Below, in pieces: positions 61,704 to 64,000 of a stretch of 64,000 bases of DNA. Both the position numbers and the translations under genes were made by a program. Source of the DNA: CAZJQD01 sp964548165 [NCBI: uncultured bacterium] (GTDB lineage Bacteria > UBA8481); contig CAZJQD010000007.1 in the NCBI GenBank assembly GCA_964548165.1, forward strand, positions 29,557-93,556, in the 5' to 3' direction. How positions within the stretch are numbered: the first letter of the stretch is position 1; every line of letters begins with the position of its first letter. Under the pieces are notes generated by a model that worked only from the letters and a program-made list of their open reading frames with translations, was not told the origin of the DNA and did no database searches.

Positions 61704-63856
61704 GGTGATACCTCGATCAGCATCGTGGCCGCCGGCGAGTCGGCCGCATGGAACCAGGGGCCGCGACGCACCTGCAGGTCGAGATCGATCCGGTAACGGC
61801 CGGGACGCGGCGGCGCCACGCCCTTCACGACGGCGACCGCCGTCTCGCCGGGCGCGACATCGTAGGGTAGCATCGAGGCGACGCGCATCGGCTGGCCCCG
61901 GACACCCCGAACCTCCTGCCCCACCCGTGGTCCCTCGGCTTCTGTCCACGCGCGCGTCTGCACGATCACATCCCCCGCGGGGCCCAGGCCAAAGGCGGCT
62001 CCGGACACGCACCACGTCTCCGTCCCCATGTTCCGCACCTCGACGGCCACCTCGAACTTCCGGGCCGCGCGGGCCGCGAGTCGCGACGGCGCGATGATCG
62101 CCCCCTTCCGGTCCGCCTCGTCCTCGAGCAACTTCGCGTGCGAGAGATCGAAGAGCCTTTCCTGGAGCTCCGCGGGCGTCCGCGGCGGCGAAGCCGCACC
62201 CTCGACCTCGAGAACCCTGAGGCCAAGGGTGTCGGCGTAGACCACGCGCAGTCCCCGCTCGATCCAGGGCCGCGCCGCGGCGTCGTCGCGGGCCACGATG
62301 AAACGGATTCCCAGCGCCCTGGTGAGCGCCATCACCTCGGGCCTCTGGGGGCGCGCCAGGTGCGCGGCAATCGACTCGTGCCAGGGCAGGTAGATCGCCA
62401 TCACGCCGTTGGGAGTCGGCCGGCCATGGCGCATCGAGGAAAAGAGCGTCTCCGCTTCGGAGAGATTGCCGTCGAACGTGAGGATCTGCCGCATCGGCAC
62501 CTCCAAGACGGCATACGATCCCGGCTGGGCCCCAACCCACTCCCAGGCCTCGGCGCGCGCACGCTCCGGGAAGATGACGGTCGCGTGCATGCCCATGCGA
62601 CTCTCCGCGAAGGACAACGCGAGAAGGAGCGCCAGGAGGCCCCGCCAGGATCTCCCCTTCCTGGCCAACCCCGCCACGGCCAGCGCGGCCGCGATCGCCA
62701 GCACGAGATGCCCCACGACCGCGAGGCGGGCAGGCGAGCGGATCGCGCGCAGCGGCAGAAGGATCTCGAGGAGAATCTCGTAGGGCGTGGGAAACGCCAC
62801 GTGAGGCAGTCCCAGCTCCCAGGCAAGCGTCCGGAAGGTGCCGAACGAGAGAACGACCGAGAGGATGCCGGCAACCGCCAGCTCTGGGGATCGGCGCCAG
62901 AGCGCGAGCCATCCCACGCCGGCCAGGAGCAGGGTGATGAACCCCGGAAAGAGCCGAACGTCGAAGAAGTGATTTCCTTCGCCGCCGAGCGGCGGAAGGA
63001 CTCGTCCATCCGGCCCCGTCACCCAGGCCAGCACGTTGGCGCTCCCGTAATCGATCTCGGCGAGGGATCGCGCGAGACTGGTCTCCGTGTGAAAGGCGCT
63101 GAACTGGATCGCTACCGGCAGGAGAATCGCTCCCACGATCGCGGTCACCACGACCAGGAATCGAATGAGCCCGCCGCGCGGCAGCGCGCGCCTCCACGAA
63201 CCCCACGCGAGGGCCGGCAGGAGCGTCAGGCAGAGCGCGACCGCGCTGTACGAATACTCGACGATCGCGAGGCCCAGCACGGCGCCGAAGATCGCGCCGC
63301 CTCGACGCGTGGGGGTCTCGAGAAAGGACAGGAAGACGGCGGGCACGAGCGGCAGGAGCGGCGCGAAGAGGTTCTCGACGTGGCAGACATGGTTGGCCCG
63401 GAAGAGGCCGAAGGCGAAGAGGACGGCCACCGCGGCGCCTCCCCACCGCGAGCCGGAGATCCGGCGCCCCGCGAGATAGGCTGTGAACGCGGTCAGGGCC
63501 AGCGCCGCGATCGTTGACCATCCCCACGCGGTCACGGGGGGGAGCGCCCGGAAGAGCGGGGCAAACCAGAGGTTCTCGGTCAGGCGCGGATCGTTGGCGG
63601 TGCCCGACGCCCGCAGTGGCAGGAGGATCGGGGGCTCGTAGAAGCGACCCGGATGATGGGCGCCCCAGGACAGAAGATACGTCCAGATCGAGGCGTCCAA
63701 CCGCGCAAAGGCCTCCGACTCTCCCTGGTACGTCGTGACCACGCTCGTCTCGTTGGGAACCCACGGTGCGGTGAAGAGAAAAGCGGCGAGGACGCAGGCG
63801 ACGGCCGCGGCCAGGCATTCCCCGGCCCCCGGAATCCATCCTCCCCCCGTCGGCAA
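61700..63856 (-). CDS. polytopic membrane protein with C-terminal extracytoplasmic domain
   Basis: A 718-residue protein with about ten helices in its first 430 residues and a soluble remainder. Early segments (SWGAHHPGRFYEPPILLPLR, ENLFAPLLPLVPAVFL) resemble GT-C or YfhO-type membrane glycosyltransferases. The last 170 residues include a beta-rich, Ig-like segment (KFEVAVEVRNMGTETWCVSG) ending GPWFHAADSPAATMLIEV. Specific family not recognised. The TTG at 63856 has a weak GGGCGGA before it; the in-frame upstream stop is the lepA TAG itself. Its gene follows lepA by 57 bases and overlaps the Tat subunit gene. Confidence 0.7.
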   Translation of the reverse strand: MPTGGGWIPGAGECLAAAVACVLAAFLFTAPWVPNETSVVTTYQGESEAFARLDASIWTYLLSWGAHHPGRFYEPPILLPLRASGTANDPRLTENLWFAPLFRALPPVTAWGWSTIAALALTAFTAYLAGRRISGSRWGGAAVAVLFAFGLFRANHVCHVENLFAPLLPLVPAVFLSFLETPTRRGGAIFGAVLGLAIVEYSYSAVALCLTLLPALAWGSWRRALPRGGLIRFLVVVTAIVGAILLPVAIQFSAFHTETSLARSLAEIDYGSANVLAWVTGPDGRVLPPLGGEGNHFFDVRLFPGFITLLLAGVGWLALWRRSPELAVAGILSVVLSFGTFRTLAWELGLPHVAFPTPYEILLEILLPLRAIRSPARLAVVGHLVLAIAAALAVAGLARKGRSWRGLLALLLALSFAESRMGMHATVIFPERARAEAWEWVGAQPGSYAVLEVPMRQILTFDGNLSEAETLFSSMRHGRPTPNGVMAIYLPWHESIAAHLARPQRPEVMALTRALGIRFIVARDDAAARPWIERGLRVVYADTLGLRVLEVEGAASPPRTPAELQERLFDLSHAKLLEDEADRKGAIIAPSRLAARAARKFEVAVEVRNMGTETWCVSGAAFGLGPAGDVIVQTRAWTEAEGPRVGQEVRGVRGQPMRVASMLPYDVAPGETAVAVVKGVAPPRPGRYRIDLDLQVRRGPWFHAADSPAATMLIEVSP

Positions 63857-63913
63857 CGGTCCGCCCGACGAGCTCGCGACGCTCGTCCGGGAATCGCCGG
63901 AGCCCGCCAGGAC

Positions 63914-64000
63914 CTAGTCCCCGGTCTCGAGAACCGCCATGAAGGCGCGCTGGGGGATCTCGACGCGGCCGATCGTCTTCATCCGCTTCTTGCCCTCCTT
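63914..64000 (-). CDS. lepA: LepA (elongation factor 4), C-terminal end only
   Basis: The last 28 codons and the TAG (63914-63916) of a leftward gene are visible. The end reads KEGKKRMKTIGRVEIPQRAF followed by MAVLETGD, matching the conserved C-terminus of the ribosomal GTPase LepA/EF4 (KAGKKRMKQIG...PQEAF in Escherichia coli). The rest lies beyond the right edge. Confidence 0.88.
   Translation of the reverse strand, partial: KEGKKRMKTIGRVEIPQRAFMAVLETGD

Noticed and set aside
61104-63839. A 911-codon leftward frame
   Set aside because: Only its last 199 codons (from GTG 61703) form the Tat subunit; the remainder overlaps the real membrane protein gene in another frame.

Overview
This window is G+C-rich chromosomal DNA (roughly two thirds G+C by eye) from a Gram-negative, probably flagellated bacterium. 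The signs are lipoprotein-maturation genes (lspA, lgt), many lipobox proteins, an RND pump with a TolC-type outer-membrane partner, the peptidoglycan glycosyltransferase mtgA and a flagellin. Genes are tightly packed, with many 4-base GTGA stop/start overlaps and frequent GTG/TTG starts. No tRNA, rRNA, transposase, integrase or CRISPR array was seen. I cannot name the phylum. The mix suggests an uncultivated lineage rather than a well-studied genus.

Layout. 1-7.2 kb: the 3' part of an AsmA/YdbH-like envelope protein, then a leftward set: YdbL-like (DUF1318) lipoprotein, mtgA, phospholipase-D-like lipoprotein, class III aminotransferase and LuxE-type acyl-protein synthetase. 7.4-12.4 kb: rightward ileS-lspA-lgt-rluD. 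12.5-15.2 kb: a lone flagellin behind a sigma-28-type -10 element, and a pyruvate-kinase-like protein that has lost its B domain and gained a 16-residue repeat tail. 15.4-20.5 kb: a TlpA-type thioredoxin, a two-gene ABC exporter, a second thioredoxin lipoprotein, a membrane glycosyltransferase-like protein and sixA. 20.6-29.0 kb, leftward: ridA, a 1,850-residue protein (STAS-like domain, two zinc ribbons, very long coiled coil, TPR end), a histidine kinase and a sigma-54 response regulator. 29.2-37.1 kb: htpG, a DUF454 protein, a PAS histidine kinase with a single-domain receiver, a TPR lipoprotein with a class III aminotransferase, and a Kef-type antiporter.

37.3-43.8 kb: DoxX, then a complete tripartite RND pump whose outer-membrane component carries an N-terminal LysM domain. 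43.9-52.9 kb: a secreted TIM-barrel-like protein, an ACT-domain malic enzyme, a secreted GH3 beta-glycosidase behind a LacI-type operator, a parvulin-type foldase, a CsgG-like lipoprotein and a GYF-like/EF-hand-like lipoprotein. 53.1-59.4 kb: an NCS1 nucleobase transporter, a carbamoyltransferase flanked by two small membrane proteins (one only 55 residues), and a phosphate transporter between two DUF47 proteins. 59.5-64 kb, leftward: the end of lepA, a polytopic membrane protein, a Tat-exported small subunit and a GMC flavoprotein.

Items most worth following up are the giant STAS/zinc-ribbon/coiled-coil protein with its kinase and regulator, the B-domain-less pyruvate-kinase-like protein, a shared 18-base palindromic repeat found in the lspA tail and in front of the NCS1 gene, several promoters placed so close to the start codon that the mRNAs would be nearly leaderless, and two gene 3' ends duplicated in tandem together with their stop codons.
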